Shown here: positions 1-8,676 of the stretch, piece by piece | Layout of the letters: each line of letters begins with the position of its first letter | Numbering within the stretch: the first letter of the stretch is position 1 | Source of the DNA: Polynucleobacter meluiroseus | GTDB taxonomy: Bacteria; Pseudomonadota; Gammaproteobacteria; Burkholderiales; Burkholderiaceae | NCBI GenBank assembly: GCA_945901245.1 | Contig: CAMDKY010000019.1 | Location: forward strand, 1-34,513 | Reading direction: 5' to 3' | Length of the DNA stretch: 34,513 nt | Notes under the pieces: generated by a model | Databases searched by the model: none | The model's input: only the letters and a program-made list of their open reading frames with translations | What the model was told of the DNA's origin: nothing | Made by a program: the position numbers and the translations under genes

Positions 1-1343
1 GTCACACCCAATGCCATACCGCGCGGCATGATGGTAACTTTATGAACAGGATCTGCCTTAGGCAATACCTTAGCGACCACAGCATGACCAGCCTCGTGGT
101 AAGCCGTATTGCGACGCTCTTCGTCGCGCATCACAGCCGATTTACGCTCTGGGCCCATGTAGATTTTATCTTTAGCGTCTTCAAAGTCTTGCATGTCCAC
201 CGAACGCTTATTGCGACGTGCAGCAAAGAGAGCCGACTCGTTAACTAAGTTCGCTAAATCCGCACCAGAGAAGCCTGGGGTACCGCGCGCCAATACAGCG
301 GCATTGACGTCAGTGCTAATGGGTACCTTGCGCATGTGCACTTGCAGAATTTGCTCACGGCCGCGAATGTCAGGCAAGCCGACATGCACCTGGCGATCGA
401 AACGACCAGGGCGCAGCAGCGCACGATCCAAGACATCCGAACGGTTGGTAGCCGCAACCACGATCACGCCGCTATTACTCTCAAAACCATCCATCTCCAC
501 CAGCATCTGGTTTAAGGTCTGCTCGCGCTCATCGTTACCACCGCCCATACCAGCGCCACGATGGCGGCCAACGGCATCGATCTCATCAATAAAGATAATG
601 CAGGGGGCATTCTTTTTCGCGTTTTCGAACATATCACGTACACGCGATGCACCAACACCAACGAACATCTCAACGAAGTCCGAACCGGAGATCGAGAAGA
701 ACGGTACTTTCGCCTCACCCGCAATAGCCCGTGCCAGCAAGGTCTTACCGGTTCCTGGAGGCCCCACTAATAGAACACCATGCGGAATGTGGCCGCCCAG
801 CTTTTGGAACTTCTGTGGGTCTTTCAGGAAGTCAACGATCTCAAAAACTTCTTCTTTGGCTTCATCGCAACCAGCAACATCACCGAAGGTCACGGTGTTG
901 CTGTTTTCATCGACCAAGCGGGCTTTGGATTTGCCGAAGGAGAATGCACCCCCTTTGCCGCCACCTTGCATCTGCCGCATCATGAAAAACCAAAATCCAA
1001 TAATGAGTAATGTCGGTCCGAGGTAATACAAGGCGGACATCAATAAATTAGGTTCGTCTTCTGCTTTACCAGTGACCTGTACGCCGGCCTTCATTAGGTC
1101 GCCGACCATCCAGATGTCCCCCGGTGAAATCAAAGAATATTTGTTTCCATCAACGGGAGTCACTTGCAATGTACGACCTTGCACATCAACGCGGCGAACT
1201 TTACCGTCGCGCGCATCATCCATGAATTGCGAATAGGTCACACGCTCTGGTGTAGTTGGCTTATCGAACTGTTTAAACACAGTAAAAAGGACGAGGCCGA
1301 CAATGAACCAGACGCCGATTTTTTGGAACATATTGTTGTTCAA
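1..1343 (-). CDS. ftsH: ATP-dependent zinc metalloprotease FtsH (C-terminus outside window)
   Basis: Membrane-anchored AAA+ protease that extracts and degrades misfolded membrane proteins and some cytosolic regulators. Only the first 447 residues are visible. Two membrane segments lie near residues 9-22 and 103-122 around a small periplasmic domain. The AAA module has Walker A GPPGTGKT (194-201), Walker B with DEID (253-256), and the second region of homology [20 protein letters not shown] (298-317). The zinc motif HEAGH is at 416-420; the rest of the protease domain lies beyond position 1. I chose the TTG at 1343, giving MNNNMFQK as in relatives, because AAGG lies about 9 nt upstream. The ATG at 1331 is the alternative. 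It lies downstream of rlmE on the same strand, 158 bp away. A sigma32-like promoter and a small hairpin sit in that gap. Identity is certain; the start is fairly sure. Confidence 0.97.
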   Translation of the reverse strand, partial: MNNNMFQKIGVWFIVGLVLFTVFKQFDKPTTPERVTYSQFMDDARDGKVRRVDVQGRTLQVTPVDGNKYSLISPGDIWMVGDLMKAGVQVTGKAEDEPNLLMSALYYLGPTLLIIGFWFFMMRQMQGGGKGGAFSFGKSKARLVDENSNTVTFGDVAGCDEAKEEVFEIVDFLKDPQKFQKLGGHIPHGVLLVGPPGTGKTLLARAIAGEAKVPFFSISGSDFVEMFVGVGASRVRDMFENAKKNAPCIIFIDEIDAVGRHRGAGMGGGNDEREQTLNQMLVEMDGFESNSGVIVVAATNRSDVLDRALLRPGRFDRQVHVGLPDIRGREQILQVHMRKVPISTDVNAAVLARGTPGFSGADLANLVNESALFAARRNKRSVDMQDFEDAKDKIYMGPERKSAVMRDEERRNTAYHEAGHAVVAKVLPKADPVHKVTIMPRGMALGV

Positions 1344-1356
1344 ATACCCACCTTTG

Positions 1357-1370
1357 CCGGATTAATCCGG
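1357..1370 (-). promoter_or_regulatory. Perfect palindrome/hairpin just upstream of the ftsH ribosome binding site
   Basis: CCGGATTAATCCGG is a perfect 14-bp palindrome. In the ftsH transcript it could form a 5-bp stem (CCGGA/TCCGG) with a TTAA loop, ending about 13 nt before the TTG start and just before the AAGG ribosome binding site. It could be an RNA element affecting translation or a DNA operator. The function is inferred from position only. Confidence 0.4.
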
Positions 1371-1415
1371 GAGTTCATACACAAATAAAGCAAAAGAAAT
1401 AGTCATTTCCTTCTG

Positions 1416-1445
1416 TAGATGATTCTACTACCTTCGTAATTCAAG
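1416..1445 (-). promoter_or_regulatory. Putative sigma32 (heat-shock) promoter of ftsH
   Basis: On the minus strand CTTGAAT (1445-1439) matches the sigma32 -35 consensus CTTGAAA in 6 of 7 bases. After a 14-bp spacer, AATCATCTA (1424-1416) keeps the CATNTA end of the -10 consensus CCCCATNTA but lacks the leading Cs. The predicted start would leave a leader of roughly 65 nt. ftsH is a known sigma32 target in Escherichia coli, which makes this plausible. The half-matched -10 keeps confidence moderate. Confidence 0.4.
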
Positions 1446-1501
1446 GGTTTAGCCTATTTTTATTTGCTAAAACCACCTAAATATAGGGGTCATTAGCCAT
1501 T

Positions 1502-2182
1502 TTAGGGCAGTTTTGGCGGCTTTAAGTGGCGACCCAGCAAAAAGGTCTCGGAGGAGCGATCACGCGAGGCTTTGGGCTTTCTCGCTGAAACCGTCTTAAA
1601 CACCTTCTTAAAGGTCTCCACAATCTGACTATAGCCGCTGCCATGAAAGCATTTAATCAGCAGAGCGCCATCGGGTTGCAAGTGCGCTTTGGCGAAATCC
1701 AAGGCCAGTTCAGCCAAGGTTGCCATGCGCGCCGCATCGGCAATACCCACACCCGATAAATTGGGTGCCATGTCCGATAAAACCAAATCGACCTTGCCAT
1801 TACAACTGGGCGGCAATAAAGATTCGAGGGCGCGCAAGCCCTCCTCCTCCCGAAAATCGCCTTCAATAAAATGGACGTCGGCAATTGCCTCCATTGGCAA
1901 CATATCGATTGCAACAATCACGCCATCGGGCTTACCCGATTCAATCTTGGGATTGTGTTTACCTAACTCCGTTAAACGGTTGCGTACGTATTGCGACCAA
2001 CTGCCTGGCGCGCTGCCTAAATCAACCACTACCATGCCGGCCTTAATCAAGTGATCCTGCTCATCGATTTCACTTAGCTTGTAGGCCGCACGGGCACGGT
2101 AGCCCTCTTTTTGCGCCATTTTGACGTAGGGATCCATCAGGTGATCCTGCAACCAGCTTTTATTGAATTTATTCTTTGCCAC
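1502..2182 (-). CDS. rlmE: 23S rRNA (uridine-2552 2'-O)-methyltransferase RlmE (RrmJ/FtsJ)
   Basis: SAM-dependent enzyme that methylates the 2'-OH of U2552 in 23S rRNA on the assembling 50S subunit. The 226-residue length is near the E. coli enzyme (209). The SAM-binding motif DLGSAPGSW is at 54-62. The K-D-K-E catalytic tetrad of the family is readable as K35, D137 (SDMAPN), K177 (LLIKCFHG) and E212 (SSETFLLG). The start is GTG, preceded by AGGA at a short 4-nt spacing; no in-frame ATG is nearby. It is divergent from yhbY and upstream of ftsH, the conserved rlmE-ftsH arrangement of proteobacteria. Confidence 0.97.
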   Translation of the reverse strand: MAKNKFNKSWLQDHLMDPYVKMAQKEGYRARAAYKLSEIDEQDHLIKAGMVVVDLGSAPGSWSQYVRNRLTELGKHNPKIESGKPDGVIVAIDMLPMEAIADVHFIEGDFREEEGLRALESLLPPSCNGKVDLVLSDMAPNLSGVGIADAARMATLAELALDFAKAHLQPDGALLIKCFHGSGYSQIVETFKKVFKTVSARKPKASRDRSSETFLLGRHLKPPKLP

Positions 2183-2221
2183 GTGATCCTAATCGGTTAA
2201 TTCCCACTGCACAGCACCAAG

Positions 2222-2250
2222 CTGAACGCTCTACTTTACCTGCTTATTTT
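2222..2250 (+). promoter_or_regulatory. Possible sigma70-type promoter of yhbY
   Basis: CTGAAC (2222-2227) and TATTTT (2245-2250) are separated by 17 bp in the 102-bp gap between divergent rlmE and yhbY. Both hexamers are only partial matches. A transcript would begin near 2257, fitting translation from the ATG at 2285. Weak evidence. Confidence 0.22.
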
Positions 2251-2284
2251 CGCCCCATAAACAGCAATGCTCTATGATCGAGGC

Positions 2285-2917
2285 ATGACTGCACTTATCA
2301 TCTCTCCCGCACAGCGCAAAGCGCTTAAAGCCAAAGCCCATGACCTCAGCCCCGTTGTGATGATTGGCAACGACGGATTAACTCCAGGCGTCGTAAAAGA
2401 GGCAGAAATTGCCATTAATAGCCACAACTTAATTAAAGTGCGCGTTTTTGGTGATGATCGTGAAAATCGCATCGCCATCTATGAAGCCTTGTGCGACAAA
2501 CTGGGTGCCGCGCCTGTGCAGCACATCGGCAAGTTACTGGTTATTTGGCGCCCCGAGCCCCTAATCAAAGATGCCAATGCGCCCACTGCCCGGGGTGGCA
2601 ACAAGACCAAAAAGTCAATTCAAGCACCACGCTCGCCGAATCGCCCTGTCAGTCGCGGCACTACCAGCACATCGGAGCGCTCTGCGCGGCGCACGGCTGC
2701 TGCCAAGCCTTTCGGAAAAACCGCTGCCAGCAAAGCGGAAGCGCCTGCCCGCAAAGCAGCGTCTAAGAGTGCCTCAGCAAGGCAAACGCGCGCCGATGCC
2801 GCTGAATCCAAAATTGGCTGGTCTTCGCCTGGCTACAAACGGGCAGCTGCACCGAGTGGCCCAGTCAAGCGTCGTAAAGTACGGCAGGCGAGCACCAAGA
2901 AAAAATCCTTGGGTTAA
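2285..2917 (+). CDS. yhbY: YhbY-like CRM-domain RNA-binding protein with long basic C-terminal tail
   Basis: Residues 1 to about 92 match the YhbY/CRM fold, a small RNA-binding domain associated with pre-50S ribosomes. The GxxG-type loop reads GNDG (28-31). The E. coli protein stops near 97 residues. This one continues for about 115 more residues of low-complexity Lys, Arg, Ala, Ser and Thr sequence, giving 210 in total. The tail is likely disordered and nucleic-acid binding, by composition only. I chose the ATG at 2285 (MTALIISPAQRK) because the family starts there; an in-frame ATG at 2267 would add six residues without a clear ribosome binding site. It is convergent with the DUF4149 gene, 7 bp between stops. 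The CRM identification is firm; the tail's role is unknown. Confidence 0.9.
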   Translation: MTALIISPAQRKALKAKAHDLSPVVMIGNDGLTPGVVKEAEIAINSHNLIKVRVFGDDRENRIAIYEALCDKLGAAPVQHIGKLLVIWRPEPLIKDANAPTARGGNKTKKSIQAPRSPNRPVSRGTTSTSERSARRTAAAKPFGKTAASKAEAPARKAASKSASARQTRADAAESKIGWSSPGYKRAAAPSGPVKRRKVRQASTKKKSLG

Positions 2918-2924
2918 GTCTTAG

Positions 2925-3425
2925 CTAAGAAGAAGCTATTGGATGGCGGCTTAAGCGCCATACCATCCACAAACCCAACACGCTCTGCAGTAAAAATAAT
3001 CCACTGGAAATGCCGTGCAAACGCCCAAATAGCGCGGCGGATGGCGAGGCCATTACGGGCATACCCAAGAGCAATGCCTCCTTACGCAGTCCATCCATAT
3101 AGGGAATGATGCCAAAACACGTCAAAGCCGAAATCAATAGCAATACGAGGATCAGCCAACGAATGCTGCGGTAGTCATCCAGCTTGTGCTTAATCAGGGC
3201 ATTGGCCAGTAAGAGTAAAGCGACACAAACGGCCACACTAACGTAGGCCTCGGCTTGAAAAATGGCTGCTGCAATCATCCCGGCAACTTGGCGATCTTGC
3301 AAGCTAGCGAAGATGGTGGGAACCACCAGATAGCCTACCGTACAGAGGCTTCCCACCCAAAGCCCCGCAAGGATTAAAAAGAGACGCTGCATGGCGGTGT
3401 GGCGAAGGCTTACTGCTGCATTCAT
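2925..3425 (-). CDS. DUF4149 domain inner-membrane protein
   Basis: A small integral membrane protein of 166 residues with about four hydrophobic segments, near residues 14-35, 57-75, 88-108 and 135-157. It matches my memory of the DUF4149 family, whose function is not established. It follows greA with only 3 bp between stop and start and is probably the last gene of the carAB-greA transcript. An internal ATG (residue 12, MQRLFLILAGLW) is a possible alternative start; neither start has a strong ribosome binding site. No terminator is evident after it; the convergent yhbY stop is 7 bp away. Confidence 0.8.
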   Translation of the reverse strand: MNAAVSLRHTAMQRLFLILAGLWVGSLCTVGYLVVPTIFASLQDRQVAGMIAAAIFQAEAYVSVAVCVALLLLANALIKHKLDDYRSIRWLILVLLLISALTCFGIIPYMDGLRKEALLLGMPVMASPSAALFGRLHGISSGLFLLQSVLGLWMVWRLSRHPIASS

Positions 3426-3428
3426 AGA

Positions 3429-3905
3429 TTAAATGTAGCGGACTGCCAAAATCTCCACTTCGCGATTGCCGCCAGGGGCTTGTACTGCAACGACATCACC
3501 CTCTTCTTTGCCGATCAATGCACGCGCAATTGGGGAACTAATTGAAATTTTATTGAGCTCAATATCCGCTTCATCATCCCCAACAATTTGGTAGGTGAAT
3601 TTGGTGCCGTCTTCCAAATCCTCTAGGTCCAGAGTGGCACCAAATACAACACGACCATCCACCTCAAGGGTTGCAGGATCAATGATTTGAGCACCCGAAA
3701 GCATCGTCTCCAACTCTTTGATTCGGCCTTCAATAAAGCCTTGCTTTTCTTTCGCAGCATCGTATTCGGCGTTCTCCGAAAGATCGCCCTGCGCGCGCGC
3801 CTCTGAAATCGAAATAATGACTGCTGGACGCTCGACGTGCTTAAGGCGATGCAATTCGGCCTTAAGGAGCTCAGCGCCAAATTTAGTAATGGGAATGGTG
3901 TTCAT
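3429..3905 (-). CDS. greA: Transcription elongation factor GreA
   Basis: Binds the RNA polymerase secondary channel and stimulates cleavage of backtracked transcripts. The 158 residues match the family length. The N-terminal coiled coil carries the acidic tip GDLSENAEYDAAKEKQG, with D41 and E44 where the catalytic acids sit in E. coli GreA. The C-terminal FKBP-like domain (about 80-158) includes the ISSPIARALIGKEEGD segment. AAGG lies 8 nt before the ATG. It is 66 bp downstream of carB on the same strand, with DUF4149 directly after, the usual Burkholderiales order. Confidence 0.97.
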   Translation of the reverse strand: MNTIPITKFGAELLKAELHRLKHVERPAVIISISEARAQGDLSENAEYDAAKEKQGFIEGRIKELETMLSGAQIIDPATLEVDGRVVFGATLDLEDLEDGTKFTYQIVGDDEADIELNKISISSPIARALIGKEEGDVVAVQAPGGNREVEILAVRYI

Positions 3906-3971
3906 ACCGCAACCTTGCTTATCTACGTATTAAAGAGGTAGTTTAAGCCAGGTTAGCGGCATTGACAGCGA

Positions 3972-6900
3972 CTATTCCAAGGAGCGGTGCAAATTTTGCA
4001 ATGAGTAGACCTCGAGCGAATCTTTGCCCCCACTCTTGGAAGCCATCAATCCATCCATAACTGCCCGCGCTGCACTAATGGTGGTGTAGTACGTCACATC
4101 ATTTGCCTGGGCACTGGTTCGAATCGAACGGGAATCTGCAATTGCGGTCCGCGTCTCATCCACGGTCGTAAAGACCAAGGAAATTTCCCGGTTTTTAATG
4201 AGATCAACAATATGCGGCCGACCGTCTTTGACTTTATTGACCACCCGCACGGGTAAACCAGCAGCGGCAATCGCGGCGGCAGTGCCTTTGGTTGCCACCA
4301 TCGGAAAGCCGAGCTCATGCAAAAGCTGGGCCACTGCAACTGCTTTGCCTTTGTCGCTGTCTTTAACGGTCAATACCACCGTACCGGTTTTGGGTAATTT
4401 GATGCTAGCCCCCAGCTGCGATTTAAACAAAGCCTCACCGAAGGTTTTTCCTACGCCCATCACCTCGCCGGTGGAGCGCATTTCAGGCCCCAGAATGGGA
4501 TCAATGCCTGGGAATTTATTAAACGGGAAGACGGCTTCCTTAACCGAGAAATACGGTGGAATTACTTCGCGTGTAATGCCTTGTTTCGCTAGGCTCTGCC
4601 CTACCATGCAGCGCGCGGCAATTTTCGCTAATTGCAAACCGGTTGCCTTGGATACAAACGGCACGGTACGCGATGCACGGGGATTGACCTCGAGAACATA
4701 AATCACATCTTTACCATCGACGTTCTGAATCGCAAACTGTACGTTCATCAGCCCCACAACATTAAGGCCTCTGGCCATGGCTGCGGTTTGGCGTTTGATT
4801 TCATCGACGGTGGCTTCCGATAAGGAGTATGGCGGTAAAGAACAGGCGGAATCACCGGAGTGCACCCCAGCTTGCTCAATGTGTTCCATCACGCCGCCAA
4901 TAAAGACTGCCTTGCCATCGCTAATGCAATCCACATCGCATTCAATTGCGTCGTTTAAGAAACGATCCAAGAGTACTGGCGAATCATGCGATACCTTCAC
5001 TGCCTCGCGCATATAGCGTTCTAAATCACGTCCATCGTGTACGATCTCCATCGCGCGGCCACCCAGCACATACGATGGGCGAACCACCAGGGGATAACCA
5101 ATTTCCTCAGCCAGTCGCAGGGCTTCGTCTTCTGCGCGTGCAGTCCGATTGGGTGGCTGACGTAAGTCCAAGGTATGCAGTAGCTTTTGGAAACGCTCAC
5201 GATCTTCAGCCGCATCAATCATGTCAGGCGATGTGCCAATGATGGGAACGCCATTGGCTTCTAAATCCAAGGCGAGCTTGAGTGGTGTTTGGCCGCCGTA
5301 CTGCACGATAACGCCCTTAGGTTTTTCTTTAGCAACAATCTCGAGCACGTCTTCTAAAGTCAAAGGCTCAAAGTACAGGCGATCGGATGTGTCGTAGTCC
5401 GTCGATACCGTCTCTGGATTGCAATTGACCATGATGGTTTCATACCCATCTTCGCGCATGGCTAAGGCGGCATGCACGCAGCAGTAGTCAAACTCGATGC
5501 CTTGACCAATGCGGTTGGGTCCGCCGCCCAGCACCATAATCTTGTCACGGTTGGTCGGCTGCGATTCACATTCACCGTGCTCTGCCTCATACGTTGAATA
5601 CAAGTACGCCGTATTGGTAGAAAACTCCGCAGCGCACGTATCCACCCGCTTATAAACCGGAAATACCTTTAAGCGATGGCGCGCAGCCCGAACGGATGCC
5701 GCGTCGACCTTCAGTAACTTAGCCAAACGACGATCCGAAAATCCTTTTTGCTTCAAAAAGCGCCACTCATCGGCAGACAAGCCATCAATCGTATGTTGCT
5801 TTAAGGTATTTTCAATCGAGATTAATTCTTCGATTTGCTCTAAAAACCACGGATCCACTTTGGTTTCTTCATAGACTTCATCCAGACCCAAGCCCATGCG
5901 AAATGCATCCGCCAAATACCAAACGCGATCAGGTCCTGGCTCGCCAATCTCTTGAATGATGTCCTCAAGATCAGTGGAGCGTTCATCAAGGCCGTCAACG
6001 CCGACCTCAAGGCCACGCAAGGCTTTCTGAAAGGACTCCTGAAAGGTTCGGCCAATGGCCATCACCTCACCCACGGATTTCATTTGCGTCGTCAAGCGCG
6101 AATCCGCTTGCGGAAACTTCTCAAACGCAAAACGCGGAATCTTGGTTACGACATAATCAATCGATGGCTCGAATGATGCAGGGGTAGCGCCGCCGGTAAT
6201 GTCGTTGTGCAATTCATCTAAGGTGTAGCCCACCGCTAATTTTGCGGCCACCTTTGCAATTGGAAAGCCAGTGGCTTTAGAAGCCAATGCGGAGGAGCGT
6301 GACACGCGCGGGTTCATCTCAATTACGATCATGCGACCGTCGACTGGGTTGATTGAGAACTGCACGTTCGATCCGCCGGTATCCACACCGATTTCACGCA
6401 GCACCGCAATCGACGCATTTCGCATCAACTGATACTCTTTGTCCGTGAGGGTTTGGGCAGGCGCCACCGTAATCGAGTCGCCGGTGTGAATACCCATGGG
6501 ATCCAGGTTCTCAATCGAACAGACGATGATGCAATTGTCAGCGCGGTCGCGCACCACTTCCATTTCAAACTCTTTCCAGCCGAGCAATGATTCTTCAATC
6601 AAGAGCTCACCCGTTGGTGAAAGCTCCAAACCACGTTTGCAGATTTCTTCAAACTCTTCACGGTTGTAGGCAATACCACCGCCGGAGCCACCCATCGTGA
6701 ATGAAGGACGAATCACCACCGGAAAACCAGCGCTACCAGTCTCTTTCTGAATGCGTTGTTGCACTTCAATGGCTTCATCCATGGAATGGGCAATGCCGGA
6801 TTTGGCAGACCCTAGACCAATCTTGGTCATCGCATCTTTAAACTTTTGACGGTCTTCTGCCTTATCGATTGCCTCAGGAGACGCGCCAATCAGTTCGCAG

Positions 6901-7235
6901 CCGTATTTTTCTAGAATGCCATTGCGGTGTAAATCCAAGGCGCAATTGAGCGCAGTCTGACCGCCCATGGTCGGCAATATGGCATCGGGCTTTTCCGTGG
7001 CAATAATGCGCTCGACGACTTCCCATGTAATCGGCTCAATGTAGGTGACATCGGCCATCTCGGGATCGGTCATGATGGTCGCTGGATTGCTGTTGACCAA
7101 AATGACTTTATATCCTTCATCGCGCAATGCTTTGCAGGCTTGGGCTCCCGAGTAATCAAATTCACAAGCTTGGCCAATCACGATGGGGCCTGCACCAATA
7201 ATTAAGATGCTTTTAATATCGCTCCGCTTAGGCAT
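3972..7235 (-). CDS. carB: Carbamoyl-phosphate synthase large subunit
   Basis: Catalyses the ATP-dependent steps that make carbamoyl phosphate from bicarbonate and ammonia channelled from CarA, feeding pyrimidine and arginine synthesis. At 1087 residues it is close to the E. coli protein (1073). Two homologous synthetase halves are visible. The first begins [24 protein letters not shown] and has [17 protein letters not shown]; the second has [22 protein letters not shown] and [19 protein letters not shown]. Both carry the [18 protein letters not shown] or [18 protein letters not shown] metal-binding segment. A C-terminal methylglyoxal synthase-like allosteric domain follows after about residue 940. 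Its ATG shares one base with the carA stop (TAATG), so the two are probably translationally coupled. Confidence 0.98.
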   Translation of the reverse strand: MPKRSDIKSILIIGAGPIVIGQACEFDYSGAQACKALRDEGYKVILVNSNPATIMTDPEMADVTYIEPITWEVVERIIATEKPDAILPTMGGQTALNCALDLHRNGILEKYGCELIGASPEAIDKAEDRQKFKDAMTKIGLGSAKSGIAHSMDEAIEVQQRIQKETGSAGFPVVIRPSFTMGGSGGGIAYNREEFEEICKRGLELSPTGELLIEESLLGWKEFEMEVVRDRADNCIIVCSIENLDPMGIHTGDSITVAPAQTLTDKEYQLMRNASIAVLREIGVDTGGSNVQFSINPVDGRMIVIEMNPRVSRSSALASKATGFPIAKVAAKLAVGYTLDELHNDITGGATPASFEPSIDYVVTKIPRFAFEKFPQADSRLTTQMKSVGEVMAIGRTFQESFQKALRGLEVGVDGLDERSTDLEDIIQEIGEPGPDRVWYLADAFRMGLGLDEVYEETKVDPWFLEQIEELISIENTLKQHTIDGLSADEWRFLKQKGFSDRRLAKLLKVDAASVRAARHRLKVFPVYKRVDTCAAEFSTNTAYLYSTYEAEHGECESQPTNRDKIMVLGGGPNRIGQGIEFDYCCVHAALAMREDGYETIMVNCNPETVSTDYDTSDRLYFEPLTLEDVLEIVAKEKPKGVIVQYGGQTPLKLALDLEANGVPIIGTSPDMIDAAEDRERFQKLLHTLDLRQPPNRTARAEDEALRLAEEIGYPLVVRPSYVLGGRAMEIVHDGRDLERYMREAVKVSHDSPVLLDRFLNDAIECDVDCISDGKAVFIGGVMEHIEQAGVHSGDSACSLPPYSLSEATVDEIKRQTAAMARGLNVVGLMNVQFAIQNVDGKDVIYVLEVNPRASRTVPFVSKATGLQLAKIAARCMVGQSLAKQGITREVIPPYFSVKEAVFPFNKFPGIDPILGPEMRSTGEVMGVGKTFGEALFKSQLGASIKLPKTGTVVLTVKDSDKGKAVAVAQLLHELGFPMVATKGTAAAIAAAGLPVRVVNKVKDGRPHIVDLIKNREISLVFTTVDETRTAIADSRSIRTSAQANDVTYYTTISAARAVMDGLMASKSGGKDSLEVYSLQNLHRSLE

Positions 7236-8437
7236 TACTTGCCTCCTTGTTTACTGGTTGGAGCGCCATGCATTAAGTCCATAAAGTGATCGAATAAGTA
7301 AGCGATGTCGTGCGGCCCAGGGGATGCTTCGGGGTGCCCCTGAAAGCAGAAAGCCGGCTTGTCTGTCCAAGCTAAACCCTGCAAGGATCCATCAAAAAGA
7401 GAAACGTGGGTCACGCGCACATTACTGGGCAATGTCTTGGCATCGACTGCAAAGCCATGGTTCTGGGATGTAATCGCCACCCGCCCACTATCCAGGTCTT
7501 TCACCGGGTGGTTAGCGCCGTGGTGACCGAATTTCATTTTCAGGGTTTTGGCACCGGCAGCGAGGCCCATAATCTGATGGCCCAAACAAATGCCGAAAGT
7601 GGGAACACTCTTTTCAATAATTTCTTTTGCAGCAGCAATGGCGTAATCACACGGGCCAGGATCGCCGGGTCCGTTGGAGAAAAACACCCCATCGGGTTTC
7701 ATGGCCAGCACTTCCGCTGCCGTGGTTTTGGCTGGCACCACCGTTAACTCACAGCCACGCTCGGTGAGCATGCGCAAAATATTGCGCTTGACGCCAAAGT
7801 CATATGCCACCACTTTCTTGATGGATTGTGTGGTGTCAAGGCTGCGGTAAGCCGGCTTGTCATGGGGGCCGTGTAATTCCCACTCGGCTTCGCGCCAAGG
7901 GTATGCGGTTTTGGTGCTAACTACCTGTGCTAGATCAAGGCCACTCATGCCAGGAAAGGACTTAGCCAACTCCAGTGCCCTCTTTTCGAGGGCCACTCGA
8001 TCGTCACCCATCTTGCCCGCCACAATCGCGCCCGATTGCGCACCGTTATCACGCAAAAGACGAGTGAGCTTACGCGTATCAATGCCAGCAATGCCGGGAA
8101 TACCGGCTTGCTGAAGATAGGACTCGAGGTTTTGTTCTGCGCGGAAATTGGAAACGCGCCGGGAGAGGTCTTTCATCACTAAACCAGCAACATGAATTTG
8201 CGATGACTCTGCGTCTTGGGAATTCACGCCTACATTGCCAATGTGCGGGTAGGTCAAGGTGACAATCTGACGGCAATAGCTGGGGTCGGTAATGATTTCC
8301 TGATAGCCCGTCAAAGCGGTATTGAATACCACCTCACCGGCGGTTTCGCCGGGAGCGCCAATGCTATAACCTGAAAATAGAGTTCCGTCGGCCAAAGCCA
8401 AAACGGCGGGGGGAAAAGAAGGAAGCAAGGGTGACAA
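7235..8437 (-). CDS. carA: Carbamoyl-phosphate synthase small (glutaminase) subunit
   Basis: Hydrolyses glutamine and passes ammonia to CarB. The N-terminal CarA domain (about 8-190) is followed by a class I glutamine amidotransferase domain. Its triad is readable as C284 in FGICLGHQ, H368 and E370 in GHPEASPGP. The 400-residue length is normal. The start appears to be TTG at 8437, with GGAG about 5 nt upstream; a second in-frame TTG lies three codons in, and there is no in-frame ATG nearby. A 239-bp leader separates it from prpE, with a candidate extended -10 promoter. It heads a likely carA-carB-greA-DUF4149 operon. Confidence 0.97.
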   Translation of the reverse strand: MSPLLPSFPPAVLALADGTLFSGYSIGAPGETAGEVVFNTALTGYQEIITDPSYCRQIVTLTYPHIGNVGVNSQDAESSQIHVAGLVMKDLSRRVSNFRAEQNLESYLQQAGIPGIAGIDTRKLTRLLRDNGAQSGAIVAGKMGDDRVALEKRALELAKSFPGMSGLDLAQVVSTKTAYPWREAEWELHGPHDKPAYRSLDTTQSIKKVVAYDFGVKRNILRMLTERGCELTVVPAKTTAAEVLAMKPDGVFFSNGPGDPGPCDYAIAAAKEIIEKSVPTFGICLGHQIMGLAAGAKTLKMKFGHHGANHPVKDLDSGRVAITSQNHGFAVDAKTLPSNVRVTHVSLFDGSLQGLAWTDKPAFCFQGHPEASPGPHDIAYLFDHFMDLMHGAPTSKQGGK

Positions 8438-8558
8438 ACCATCTCCAATCCCTGCTGCCTGCCAACGCTCAACACCCCGAAATAGCCTACCCGGAAGTGG
8501 TTGCGGGAGGTGAGTGTTTTTAAGCGCTAGGGTAATTTATTGAGTTACGAACACATCA

Positions 8559-8567
8559 ATAATACCA
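8559..8567 (-). promoter_or_regulatory. Candidate extended -10 promoter for carA
   Basis: The minus strand reads TGGTATTAT, a TGn extension followed by TATTAT (5 of 6 matches to TATAAT). No good -35 hexamer lies 17 bp upstream, as tolerated by extended -10 promoters. The predicted leader is about 110-115 nt. It is the best candidate in the 239-bp gap before carA. Confidence 0.35.
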
Positions 8568-8595
8568 GTTCGCCCACTGACTTCGCGCTAAACCA

Positions 8596-8636
8596 GCCTC
8601 AGCCTTGCTGGGCGGTGGATTGCCTCAGCCCTGCTG
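8596..8636. repeat. Two near-identical 15-bp direct repeats
   Basis: GCCTCAGCCTTGCTG (8596-8610) and GCCTCAGCCCTGCTG (8622-8636) differ at one base and are spaced 26 bp start to start, in the gap between the prpE stop and carA. Each copy also contains a short CAGC/GCTG inverted repeat. They could be a binding-site pair or leftover duplication; no function can be assigned. Confidence 0.45.
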
Positions 8637-8676
8637 TCATTTCCCCTGGCTTTATCCTTATTTCGTACCGCCAGCC

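Noticed and set aside
193-1026. Long plus-strand open frame opposite ftsH (277 codons)
   Set aside because: It is antisense to a well-recognised FtsH sequence; its product is Ser/Pro/Arg-rich without any family resemblance.
1416-1429. Small GTAGA/TCTAC inverted repeat overlapping the ftsH -10 region
   Set aside because: Only 5-bp arms with a 4-base loop and no supporting context; could be chance.
2920-2929. CTTAGCTAAG palindrome at the yhbY/DUF4149 convergent junction as terminator
   Set aside because: Stem too short, no loop and no T tract.
4198-4701. Plus-strand open frame opposite carB (167 codons)
   Set aside because: Antisense shadow of the conserved CarB C-terminal region with no recognisable domain.
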